64,000 nucleotides of DNA from Xenopus tropicalis (lineage: Eukaryota > Chordata > Amphibia > Anura > Pipidae), in NCBI RefSeq assembly GCF_000004195.4, contig NC_030679.2, forward strand, positions 15,184,712 through 15,248,711, given 5' to 3'. This document shows positions 1 to 12,900 of this stretch, piece after piece. Under the pieces are notes generated by a model. The model saw only the letters and a list, made by a program, of their open reading frames with translations. It was not told the origin of the DNA and made no database searches. The position numbers and the translations under genes were made by a program. Every line of letters begins with the position of its first letter. Position 1 is the first letter of the stretch.

Positions 1-246
1 CCAGAAATTCTGAATAGACTATATTATAAGCAAATAATTCTAATTTTTACATTTTTTTCTCTGCAATTATAAAACAGTATCTTGTACTTGATCCTAACTA
101 ATCCTTATTGGAAGCAAAACAAGCCTATTGGGTTTATTCAGTATTTAAATGATTTTTAGCAGGCTTAAGTTATGGAGATCCAAATTACGGAAAATCGCTT
201 ATCCGGAAAACTCCTGAGCATCCTGGATAACAGGTCCTATCCCTAT
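1..246 (-). repeat. Frog DNA-transposon fragment, cut by the window edge
   Basis: This stretch aligns by eye with the complement of the element at 1061-1378. Shared blocks include the stretch around 85-140 (a 'cttgtacttgatcc' block followed by a 'cctattgggttta' block) and the terminal 'ggataacaggtcctat' region. Its left part is lost beyond the window. It is a noncoding MITE-like relic lying downstream of the last pwp1 exon seen here, probably in a pwp1 intron. The superfamily is not assigned. Confidence 0.6.
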
Positions 247-1060
247 AATAGTAATTACGCAAAAAGTCCCAATGTCATAGTACTTTGTTACTTTCATGAC
301 ACTCATGAGGGGGTCTTAGTACTCATGGTGCAAGCAGGAGAATGAAGCAAATGAGAGGACCAAAAATCAAAATACACCATACACCTGCATAGCTCCAATA
401 AAATGTGCCATTCCAGCTTACAGTAGCCTCTCTCGTGGTTAAAGGCTACTATAAGCTGCCCATACCCAGACTGCCAGTCTGGTCCTGGTTATCTTGCGGC
501 AGTTGCTCTCATGTACCATGGACATCTCTGTGCCAAACAATATGACGCAACTGTAACGGGTTACAGGTATTTTTTAACAGCTCTTTGCCCTTGGAAGACC
601 ATTGTGATCAGAATGCCCTTTGTACCATAGCTATTGACCCATAATGTTCTAAAAAGCATTACTGAATGAATCTTGTGAGACTATTCCTGTGATATGGATT
701 CTAGAATGCCAGCCATAAAGCACATTAGCACTGCTGAATTTTTTGAGTTGTCAGCACATACAAGACCACCACATGCAAACACAAATAGAGACTAACCTTT
801 TTAAAACTGATTATTCTGGAAAAACAGTGGCACTCTAATAGAAAAGATATAATCACTTTTGCAATTTGCAATTGCATGCTGGCAACTAAAGCATCTTTTT
901 TTCATTATAACATGGCCAATGGGGACACTTTTTTTTTTTTTTTTTTTTTTAAATCAATCTTAGCTGAAGCAAGCAGCACAAATACTGATCAAAATTTGAG
1001 AGAAAGGGTTTTTTATTACTTAAAGCAGTAGATTATGTATGCATATTTTTATTTATATAG
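247..1060. other. Noncoding stretch, pwp1 3' introns
   Basis: No exon with plausible splice sites and WD-repeat similarity was found here on either strand, so the remaining pwp1 3' exons must lie beyond the left edge. The only clear structure is a homopolymer T run at about 929-950. Confidence 0.5.
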
Positions 1061-1378
1061 TACATGTATAGGACCCATTATCCAGAATGCTCGGGACCAA
1101 GGATCCATAATTTGGATCGCCATACCTTAAGTCTACTAAAAAATCAATACAACTTTAATTAAACCCAATAGGATTGTTTTGACTCCAATAAGCATTAATT
1201 ATATCTTAGTTGGGATCAAGTACAAGGTACTGTTTAATTATTATTACAGAGAAAAGGGAGATAAGTTTTATCTAAATCTAAATTATTTGATTAAAATTGA
1301 GTCTATGGGAGACAGGCTCTCCATAATTCAGAGCTTTCTGGATAACAGGTTTCCGGATAACGGATCCCATACCTGTAC
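1061..1378 (+). mobile_element. MITE with imperfect ~30-bp terminal inverted repeats
   Basis: The left end begins TACATGTATAGGACCC and the right end is the complement of TACAGGTATGGGATCC, giving imperfect inverted termini about 30 bp long around a noncoding AT-rich core. A second copy in the opposite orientation occupies 1-246. Short open frames inside it have no coding character. It is a nonautonomous DNA element in a pwp1 intron region; the superfamily is not assigned. Confidence 0.6.
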
Positions 1379-1479
1379 TACTTCTGTATGGCAGAACAAA
1401 AAAAACAAAAAACAAACAGGGGGTCATTAAATTAATAAACAAATACAAAGTACAATAATGAATACAACTAAATATTTTG

Positions 1480-1848
1480 CATAGTTTTAAATGACTTGCA
1501 TTCTTGTTCTGACTCTTTCCAGCTTTCAAATAGGGGGTCGCAAAACCTGGCAGCTAAAATTGTGTCCAATCCGTGCAGTTACAATTTTATTGGTATTGTT
1601 ACGTTTATCATTTAGCTTTCTATTCGATGCCCTCTTATGGTCATCTTCCAGTATCTCATACCATTGGCTGGTTGCTAGAGTAATTTAGATACTAGTAACT
1701 ACAAACTGTAGAGCTGCTGAACAAAAAGCTAAATAACTAAAAAACAAAACTAAAATGTTAAAACATGAAAACCAATTACAAACTGTCTCAGAATATCACT
1801 CTCTAGATTATACTAAAAGTTAGTTTTCAGGTGAACAACCCCTTTAAA
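1480..1848. mobile_element. T2-type MITE fragment (right end retained)
   Basis: The right end reads GAACAACCCCTTTAA, the complement of the TTAAAGGGG terminus seen on several other elements in this window. The interior, including the 'gttgctagagtaa' block near 1670, resembles the elements at 53290-53886 and 39850-40262. No matching left terminus was found, so the copy is probably truncated. Confidence 0.5.
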
Positions 1849-1934
1849 ATGAAAAAGGGTAGATTTCCCCTTTCTATACCAAGTGTCAGTTACCAAGAAA
1901 AACATCTTTGCGTCACATAACAGTGCTTTCTTAC

Positions 1935-3940
1935 CTGACACCTCTCCGTCATGTGCCTTAATTGTGAACAGGGGTTTATCAGATCTGGCATCCAAACAAT
2001 ACACAAAGCCATCATCCGTGCTCGCCTAGAACAACAAAAAACAGCAACAACAGATAAGCGTGTCTCTATAAATGACTATTGATTACTTCACACAAGCTAA
2101 AAAGAAAGTGTGCTGATAATTTAACCATAAATAAAACCCTGCAGATCAATGGGCCCATCTCCATGGTTATCGAGCCGTTCCATCTCGTTGCATAGGCGCT
2201 TCAGCAATCAATCATTGGTGGTACATGTACAGCTTAAATGGCAAACCAGGTAAAACATGAATGGATAAGAGCCAAACCAACGGCTTGCCCAGTGTTTATG
2301 GGGTTTTAATACTACAGCAGATGCAGCCCTGCACACAGCCCGAGCTGAACTCTAAGTTTGATGAACTCTTATTTTGACTTGATTAAGCCCAGCATCAACA
2401 TCAACAGTTATATCTTTATACCTAGATTTTTTATATTACCATATAATGACATATTCTGGTTTGTGAACTTCAAAATCTATGGAGAAAGCTTTGGCTAGGA
2501 CAACTGCTGACCAATACATTTATAATTTTTTTTCTATATATATATATATATAAATTATACAACAGATAACATTTAAAATTACTTGGGGTGGGTCTAAGTG
2601 TTTATGCACCCCCACACCCACTGACTGGGGCTCACAAGCTTCTTCTATAAAAGGTACCAACCAGGGTACTTAACTTAGCTACCACCATCTTTTTTTTTTC
2701 ATATCCCAATTATTCATTTTCATATTCCCATTTATGCTGGAAACATGGGCAGGGTCATAATATTCTGTGTCCAGCAGAAAATGTTATTTTGGGCCCCCAC
2801 AAAAGCACCCAACCCCACTGCTTCATTTGTGTACGTGAGTGTAACTCACAATGCATGCGCATTTTGAGTTGGTCAAGTCCCTCAACCTGCAATATTAAAA
2901 GATTTTGTCTAACAAACTGGCACCTGCCCCACAGTTATATAGCATGTCCTTTGCCATTAAAGAAAAGTAATGCAATGTAAGCACTCAATTAAAATAGGGT
3001 ATACTGCTATTTAATGCATTAAAGGGTGTTATTTTTTGTTAAAAGCAAAGAATGTACTGGATTTAGAGTAAGAGGGGAAAAAAAGGCAAAAGAAGAGAAA
3101 AGTCCAGCAAACTGCCATGCACATCAAACTGAAACGATGCCAACACACAATGCAATCATTTTATTGAGATATAAAGCAAACTAACAAAAAACTGAGAAAG
3201 GATAGCGGTGTTACAGGTTTTATGATACTAAAAGTGTCTTATTTAAAAAACTAAAAATGATACTAAAAATGTCTTAGTTTATTTATGTCTGGAAAAGAGA
3301 TTTTGCTTCTAGGGGAAAAAGACCAGCAAAGGTGCAGTATTTCAGCTCAGGTACACAGATAAAGTGCAGGGGATTATCCAACCCTTAGATATATCCTGAC
3401 CAACCAAACAATGTAGAATAGGCCACAAGGGGCCTTTGCTAATATGTCTTCTGGTCAGCTGCTTTATTAGCAGCACATGTGCCAAGGAAGCAGCGCTCTC
3501 AGCCACCACACCTGGGATACTAGCCACAGAGTACAGGCTTACCAAGAAGTTCCTGGGAGAGAAGTGATTCCAAACAACTCTTTCCACCTGCCCACTGAAC
3601 CGCCACGTTCTATGGTTTTCTTGTGGGCTCCTGCAGTCATATAATATGGCTGATCTGACAGCACAAGAAAAAAGAGAAAGTGAGAAGCTGTGTGTGTGTG
3701 TGTGAAAATATATAGTACAAAAGAGAAGGGAAGTATCTGTATAGTCACATGAGAAGTGCTCTCCCCTCTAACCTTCAAGTTAGGTGTAAAACTACACCTA
3801 AGTTTATCAAATATAATATATAATAATTTTAATCAGGTATATATAGCCATTTGTAGGTGTTGCTCAATGAAGGGGAAATCACAGCAGAATTGCAATATAT
3901 ATCTACATGTACCCATGTATTTAAATGCTGTTAGAGAAGA

Positions 3941-3976
<36 letters not shown>

Positions 3977-6900
3977 GTGTAATTAATAGAAGGATTTTAT
4001 AATTTATAATTAATAACTGCACTGGTGAGCTCCTTACATGGCAGTGATGCAAAGATCTTACGACATATGCCAAAATCTAAGAAGTCCAACCCACCATGCC
4101 AGTTTAAATGCCCAACCCTACGCTTGGAGGGGGCTGGCAAAGTGCTAGTATATAACAAGTAACAAGTGCCACACAATCACTAGTGACAGTGAGTGGCTAC
4201 CCGCTGCCCACCCTTGGGAGCAATTGTGGGCAGAAGTTTACAAGAAAGGCCCTTTCAGTTTATGAAATGTAAAGTATATGTAATGCTTACTTTTCACCAC
4301 TAGGTGCCCCTATGACATTTTATTTACAGCTATGAATCTATTATCCAGCTTGCTTCAGAAATGGTGGTTTATGGATAGATTTTTCTGTTTTTTCTATGGT
4401 GCAGGCACAGGAGAAGGCTGATGCAAGCAGAGGGGCTGATCCTGTGTTTATCATTTCTGTGTGGCATTAGCCTTAAGGATTATGAAATAGTTTAACCAGT
4501 ACATGCTTCCCCCCACTTGCTTGCTTCTGTTTCCTCCAGTATTGTTCCATGGGCTCACACGCCTCCCAGTGTTAAATGTTATGGTATCTTCCTCATTCAG
4601 TGCTCAGGGAAAGTGTCAGAACTATCAGTCCATGAATGGGGTCCATGACTTATAAATAATATGTATGAATACTGAAAAAGGAAATAAAAAACTTACTTGT
4701 CAAAAGATCCAGAAATGAGTGTCTGTGGTTCGAAGGGGTGGAAATGCAGTGTCTGCACCTAGATAAAAAGAAACACAGTGGGTCATGTTTCTAACACCCA
4801 AAACCCTAAAATAATTAACTCCCAAAATACTACATGCAGTTTTCTTTTAAAACACTGGAAAGATAAGAAATTACAAATGCAGGTGTTAAGGGGAAACAAG
4901 GATTCTTAGAAACCTGACAATAGAAATTACACTGAAGATCTGGTGCCAAAAAATATTAATTCAGTTCATCCCTCTTTAAAAAAAAACACTCCCTTACACA
5001 CTTCTCCACCCAGCCATACAGACAGCTTGTGGGTTTTGGAATTCTAAGGAGAACATTTATAAAGATAAATGAATGAATAAGTGAAATTAATTCTTCCATC
5101 TCCAGGATGGTGAGCAGGTTGGGGGTCTGGCAAGCACTGGGGTGCATTTTTATTATTAGTATTTTGCATCACTATATTTCCACTTGGGCGCTCTGCTAAT
5201 TATCACCCAGTTTGTCATTCAAGTCTGGCCCTAAGCTGGCACAATGAAAAAAAACATAATTTTAAGTACAATAGAATAAATACAAGTTTTATAGTGGTTT
5301 TAGTTGCAAATGCCATTACTACTGAAAACAGTATCTGTCTGGCTGTTAGAATACTCAGCTAATGGACAGACCTCTAGGATAAATTACTTCTACTATATTA
5401 TTTCAGGACTCAGAACCAGAGAATAGAAAGGAAAAAATATGGCTGTCAATTATAAATTAAATACCAGTGAATATGTGTAATGAATGTATACTGGAAAGTT
5501 GTTCAGAAATATATATGTGGCAAAAACACATTTTTAGGTGGTTAGTTGCACAAAAAACCCAAAAAGGTACAATAATCCAAAGAACAAGAATCTTGCTATA
5601 TCCTAAACCAAAGGCTGAATTCACTCCCTCTGCTATGTGGAGTCTGTACCTTATCAGTGTGCATGGTGAGGCTGGCAGCAGGTTTCCCTATAGACATGTC
5701 CCAGAGTAGAACTGTATTGTCAGCTGAAGCGCTGGCCAGCACATTCCTGGAAAGAAAAGGTGTATCCATACTGTAATTACCGTATTTTTGCGTGCAAGAA
5801 CACAATTAACAAAAATTAAGATGTTGTTTCCTGGAACCAGTAAAGCATTAAATTAATGGTAGGTCTTGGGAGGACACATATATTGTGAGCTGAACAAGCA
5901 GATGCTGGCTTAAAGTGCTAATAACCTATACTAATGGGCTGCACAAAATACTCAATAAAACTGGATTCACTATGCATACACTTCTATTCTATAAAGGTCA
6001 TTTTAGAACGCAGCTGCAAGCATGGTCACAATCACATGGATGCAAATGATGCACATATTAATAAAGGTGCTCATGTCTCAGACACTCCTTGCACTTCTGT
6101 ATAGCTGCACTAAGCACCATAGCATCTGTTCTGCCTCTTCTGCATATTAATTGCTAGGGAACCCTGGCGCTACGGCCACCCTTAACCCAGGGTTCCCACA
6201 GCAGGTGGCATCAATAGGTACAGCAAATTTGCACTCAAAATAATCACTTGCTAATGGCTATAACACGCTGAGTGGTGGAAGTGACATCAAAAATATTTGG
6301 GGCAACTAGCATCTGGCTTGAGAACATGTAGTTGCATTTAACTGTAAACAACCCCTAAAGCAGCCAAAATTATACTTAAATTCTGGGGTGAAATGCTGTT
6401 TTGTGGGTAAAAGAAAAATGACAATTGGCTTTCAAAAATTGCACACTGTATGCAAAGAACACTGTTCCTCTTTGTATTTGTATTCATACATTAGGGATGC
6501 AATCAATCCATCACTTCTGAAGAATGCTGAATCCCCGAAATTTGGAACTGAATATGAACCCCCAGAATTGTTAAGTGAGATAGGAGCATGTGAGAATGCT
6601 TTAGAAGGTAGGCTTATTAGATACTGAAACTTCTTTTCACTACTTAATGGCACACAAAGCTTCCTCTTTCAGCCAATGGAGAACTGCCTGAAACTGCCAA
6701 TGCTGCTTCCCACTAACTGCAATGTGAACCACCAAGTGCCATTATGGGAGTTCTTGGTTTGACAACCATCTAGCTTATGTTTTTAGGCTGAGAAGCACCA
6801 GTACTGGCACATGCAGGCATGTCGCACAACAGCACACAGGGTGATAGGGCAATTTGCATTTGTAGGTCCAGGAAAAATATAAGTAATATGATGAAAACAC

Positions 6901-9900
6901 TCAGTGGTTGCTCAGAATTACCCACCTGATTTGTTTGTTCCATGAAAGGTCCAGAACTGCATCAGAATGTCCTTCCTGTGTTCCTTCAGATGAAGCCCCC
7001 TGGAAAAATACACCATTTAGATACTCTGTGTTTCTAGAACGGGGACACTGTCAGCAATATGTACTTCTTTTGGGCACCCTCATGGCACACGTTATGACCA
7101 GAAAGATTAAAGGCATAATTATAAACTGCTTAGTTTTAGTGGTTCCAGCATATTCCATCACCCACTAGAGACATGGTCAGCAACTTGTAATGTTACCTTC
7201 TTGCCTTTCTTTTTCTTCTTTTTCGTTTGTTTGCACCCCAGGGAGAAGACCGGCTCTAGGCAATCGACCAGATCAAGGTCCCAAACATCAATAACAGGGG
7301 TCATGTTCCCAACTGCAACATAGTTACCTAAGTAACAGACAGTCCATTAGATTTGGGAAATGGCATGGATTAATTCTGAAAGAGTGAAGGATCATCATAT
7401 AAAGCACACTGTCTCACTTTTTCATACTAAAATGATGCTTTAACCGTATACAGTGGCTCCGTTCACCCTACTCACACTTTTACTGTGACTTAAACGAAAA
7501 CAATTTCCTTATCCATATATAACGTATTGAAGTTTGTTACTGTTATTGAAATATTGTTAGTTACCAGTAGATTCTTCTGGGCTGGGATCGAAATTCAGCC
7601 ATTCAGTGCAGAGTGGGTACGCTGGCAAAAGTATATCGTGGTGGACATAGAAAGAATCTTCTTCCTGGTTATAGACTGAAAGAATAGCTCCAGAATGAAT
7701 GCAAAATTAATTCCTCCGATTACCATGCATGCACACTGCAATCAGGGGGCATGTGACAGGGGGCCACAAGAGAAATAAAAGTGTGCAGATTTTTTTTGGT
7801 GCACTTCTTTTAAATTACATAACATGAAAAAGATCTCAAAAGTGCTCTTTGGTGTGTACCTGTAACTGGGGAAAGGCATGCCTGGATATTTTTAAGCTAA
7901 AGGCCCTTTTTTGATGCTTCTGTTTACTCTGCCTCAGCTGAGCCCCCTTTTCTCTTTCACTCATACTTAAACCAGCCACAGTAGCAGCGTGCTAAAGGGT
8001 AAGTGCTTTATCATGTGGGACCTTTACCACATGGTGCTGTTGTTTGCCATCATTACCAGGAAATGGATTGCTCTATGCAAGCAGAAGAAGCACTATAGCA
8101 TCCTCAGAAGGCAAACATTTTCTCCAAACTGAACACTACTTTAGAAAAGCACAGATACTTACCATGAATCTCCAGATTGCAGTGATCTTTTTCTGCCCGT
8201 CCACAAACCAGCAGGTTATCTGTGGGTTTAATTACATAATCTTCTTTCTCATATTGTTCCTATAATAATAATAACAGAGAAAGTTATATTACCCAGAATG
8301 TTAGGTTTGTACACACATGGCTACATACACTTGCCTGGCAATTCTGCAAAACTTAAAGGAACAGTAACACCAAAAAATGAAAGAGCTTTAAAGTAATAAA
8401 AATATACTGCACTGTTCCCCTGCACTGGTAAAACTGGTGTGTTTGCTACAGTAACGCTACTATAATTTATATAATAAGCTGCTGTGTAGCCCCGGGGGCA
8501 GCCATTCAAGCTGGAAAAAAGGAGAAAAGGCACAGGTTACATAGCAGATAACAGATAAGTTCTGTAGAATACAATAGTGTTTTATCTGTTATCTGCTAAG
8601 TGCCTGTGCCTTTTCTCCTTTGAATGGCTGCCCCCATGGCTACATAGCTAATGCGCATAGCTTGTCGGGTAAATTAGGGGAGCTGCAAGCTATTGCATGT
8701 ATTGAAAATTATGATTTAATAGGTATCACTGAGACCTGGTGGGATGATAAATGCGACTGGGCTGCGAATTTAAATGGTTATACACTTTTTAGGAGGGACA
8801 GAGAGATTAAAAAGGGTGGAGGGGTTTGTCTTTACGTAAAGTCAGACTTAAAGCCATGTAATAAAGACATTACCAATGAAAACGTCGAATCTCTTTGGGT
8901 AGAAATTTCTGTAGGGCTGAAGGTCACAAAGAAAATGATCATTGGTGTATGCTATAAACCACCCCGTATAGATGAGGGGGATGAGGCCCAGCTATTGTTG
9001 CAAATGGAGGAGGCTTCAAAACTAGGTCAAGTTGTTGTTATGGGGGACTTTAATTATCCGGACATTGACTGGAGTAATGGGGTGGCTAAGTCAGAAAAAG
9101 CTAGTAGGTTTGTAAATATGCTAAATGACAACTTTTTATTTCAGGCAGTTCAAGAACCCACTAGGAATGACACTATTTTGGACCTGGTGATTTCTAATAA
9201 TAATGAACTCATCTCTAACATTTGTGTGGGTGAGCATTTGGGGAACAGTGATCACAACATGGTCTCCTTTGAGATAATGCTGCAGAGACAGCGCTATAAG
9301 GGAGTAACTAATACGCTCAATTTTAGACGTGCAGACTTTGCCAGTATAAGGGCATCTCTGCAATGTGTCAACTGGGAAAGGCTTTTCATGGGGTTAGACA
9401 CAGAAGGAAAATGGAACATCTTTAAAACATTGCTTTGTAGGTATACACAACAGTATATCCCCCTTGTAAGCAAGGAGAGGCATCGCAAAGAAAAACCTTT
9501 ATGGCTGAATAAAAGTGTTATTGTCGAGGTTGGTAAGAAAAAACGTGCTTTTAGGGCATTCAAGTTAGCTGGGACAGCAGAAACTTTCATCAGGTACAAG
9601 GAAGCAAATAAAGCATGCAAAAAAGCTATCAAGCAAGCTAAAATAGAAATGGAAAGGGATATTGCAGCTAGGAGTAAAAAGAATCCTAAATTATTTTTTA
9701 ATTATGTGAATAGTAAAAAAATGAAGCAAGAAGGGGTGGGAACTTTATTATCACGGGGGGGTAAGTTGGTTGATGAGAACGGGGAAAAAGCTGAAATTTT
9801 GAACTCTTATTTTTCATCTGTCTATACATCTGAGGAGCCAGATAATGAAGGCTTCCCTTGTAATATGCCCAGTTCTAGTAATTTAGCTACTGGCGCATGG

Positions 9901-12900
9901 GTCACTCGGGAGGAAATTCAAAAGAGACTTGAACATGTAAAGGTAAACAAAGGTCCAGGGCCGGATGGGATTCATCCCAGGGTATTAAATGAGCTGAGCT
10001 CTGTGATTGCCAAACCTCTTCACTTAATTCTTCAGGATTCATTGAGGTCTGGCATGGTGCCAAGAGACTGGCGGATTGCTAATGTGGTGCCGTTATTTAA
10101 AAAGGGATCCCGTTCTCAGCCTGAAAACTATAGGCCTGTTAGTCTGACATCAGTAGTAGGAAAACTTTTGGAAGGGGTAATAAGGGATAGGGTACTTGAA
10201 TACATTGCAGTTCACAATACTACTAGTTTGTGCCAGCATGGTTTTATGCGTAACAGATCTTGCCAGACTAATTTAGTCGCCTTTTATGAGGAGGTGAGCA
10301 GGAACCTCGATGCTGGAATGGCAGTTGATGTCATCTACTTGGACTTTGCTAAAGCGTTTGATACAGTACCTCACAGAAGGTTAATGATCAAATTAAGGAA
10401 TATTGGCCTAGAACATAATATTTGTAATTGGATAGAGAACTGGCTGAAGGATAGATTACAAAGAGTGGTTGTAAATGGAACATTTTCTAATTGGACCAGT
10501 GTGGTTAGTGGAGTACCGCAGGGGTCAGTCCTTGGGCCTTTGCTTTTTAACTTGTTTATTAATGACCTGGAGGTGGGCATAGACAGTACTGTTTCTATTT
10601 TTGCTGATGACACTAAATTGTGCAAAACTATAAGTTCCATGCAGGATGCTGCTGCTTTGCAGAGCGATTTGACAAAATTAGATAACTGGGCAGCAAACTG
10701 GAAAATGAGGTTCAATGTTGATAAGTGCAAAGTTATGCACTTTGGTAGAAATAATATAAACGCAAACTATCTACTGAATGGTAGTGTGTTGGGGGTTTCC
10801 TTAATGGAGAAGGATCTAGGGGTTTTTGTTGATAACAAGTTGTCTAATGCCAGGCAGTGTCATTCTGTGGCTACTAAAGCAAATAAAGTGCTGTCTTGTA
10901 TAAAAAAGGGCATTGACTCAAGGGATGAGAACATAATTTTGCCCCTTTATAGGTCCCTGGTAAGGCCTCACCTTGAGTATGCAGTGCAGTTTTGGGCTCC
11001 AGTCCTTAAGAAGGATATTAATGAGCTGGAGAGAGTGCAGAGACGTGCAACTAAACTGGTTAAGGGGATGGAAGATTTTAACTATGAGGTGAGACTGTCA
11101 AGGTTGGGGTTGTTTTCTCTGGAAAAGAGGCGCTTGCGAGGGGACATGATTACTCTGTACAAGTACATTAGAGGGGATTATAGGCAGTTGGGGGATGTTC
11201 TTTTTTCCCATAAAAACAATCAGCGCACCAGAGGTCACCCCTTTAGATTAGAGGAAAGGAGCTTCCATTTGAAGCAGCGTAGGTGGTTTTTCACGGTGAG
11301 GGCAGTGAGGTTATGGAATGCCCTTCCTAGTGATGTGGTAATGGCAGATTCTGTTAATGCCTTTAAGAGGGGCCTGGATGAGTTCTTGATCAATCAGAAT
11401 ATCCAAGGCTATTGTGATACTAATATCTACAGTTAGTACTAGTGGTTGTATATATAGTGTATGTATGTGAGTGTATAGATTGGTAGGTGTGGGTTAGGTG
11501 TGCTGGGTTTACTTGGATGGGTTGAACTTGATGGACACTGGTCTTTTTTCAACCCTATGTAACTATGTAACTATAGCAGCTTATTTATATAAATTATAGT
11601 AGACTTTCTGAAGTAAACACACAACTTTTACCAGTGCAGGGCAGCAGCACATTATATTTTAGTTACTTTTATACACTTTCATTTTTTGGTGTTACTGTTC
11701 CTTTAATGAACTGCTGCCTATTTTTCAAACGTTCGCTCTGCCATTGTTCACAGGCCTTGTTGAAAATTTTGTTATCTCATCAGCTAAGGGCACTGTGTGC
11801 TACAAACTGATAAGACAAAAAGCCTAACCAGGAGCTTGCTGGGTAGCCAGGAAATCATAGAAAGGAGTAGGTGGGAGTCCACTGGCCAGAAAAGCCACTC
11901 TCAAGAGTTATGGTTGGGGTGGCATTCTGCATTCAAACTTTTTTTTTTCTACAAGTACAGTGACAGCAAGCCTCGTAATCACTTCTAGGGTTACTAAAAC
12001 TACTAAGATTGCTATCTGGAATATGTTACACCACAATAAGAAAGTTAGTTACCCGATAACCCCACTGACATGGAATAAAACAGAAAATGGCTTACTGTAT
12101 CTTTCAGTGTGACATAAGCATCTTCCTCATTACTGCTGTACACAGAGAGCCCAGCAAGGCTGTCTCCAAGGTTTATAACATCTAAGGATCACCAAAAATA
12201 AGCATGTTACGTTACATAATACTACACCAAATGTGCCTTTAGCACATTGGTCAGAACTCACATTCAATGTTCTAAAAACACTGCTGTTATGCTCCACTAC
12301 CACCCAAGACAATGTAATCCTTTGAAAAGATCTCAAACCTTTTCAGTTAAGTAAAGCTGGCTATACACTGTAAGATTCACTCGTTTGGCAAGTTCACCAA
12401 ATGAGCAGATCTTTCTCCCAATATGCCTACCAAAGGTGGGCAATATCAGGCTAATTTGACATCTGGTCTCGCATATGGATAAATGGAGCGTTTAATCAGA
12501 GTATTCATGTGACAATACTGCAAACTTTTTGCAATGAAAACATTCAAAAGGTTGCTGTTGCTGATTTTGTGTAACTACTGTAAAAGTGTGACAAGACACA
12601 ATTTATGTAGGGATCTAGTAAATCAAACAGGAAACCTTACGACAATGTCAGCAACTATAGGGCTGTGTACAAATACACAATGACAATGCAGTTGCATTGA
12701 GGACAGGCCCATTATGCCTTTAAATGAAAACTACACCCCCAGAATGAATACTTAACCAGCAGATATTATGTTAAGTGACCTATTAAATGTAAATTATATA
12801 TATATGTATATCTATCTATTCTCTTTACACTGCTCAAAAAAATAAAGGGAACACAAAAATAAGACATCCTACATCTGAATGACTGAAATATTCTTATTAA

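Larger units (their letters stand above)
8353..11706. mobile_element. T2-type palindromic MITE split by a LINE insertion
   Basis: Both ends carry TTAA (8353-8356 and 11703-11706) followed by the same inverted terminus AAAGGAACAGTAACACC. The left arm (8357-~8560) and right arm (~8580-8647 plus 11577-11702) are near-complementary. The right arm is interrupted after '...ggctacatag' at 8647 and resumes at 11577 with 'cagcttatttata', which is exactly what the complement of the left arm predicts. TTAA plus AAAGG termini match the Xenopus T2 MITE group. It lies in the pwp1 intron between exons 12096-12181 and 8163-8259. Confidence 0.88.

Noticed and set aside
9136..10730. Minus-strand frames of 75-119 codons
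   Set aside because: Antisense shadows of the LINE ORF2 on the plus strand.
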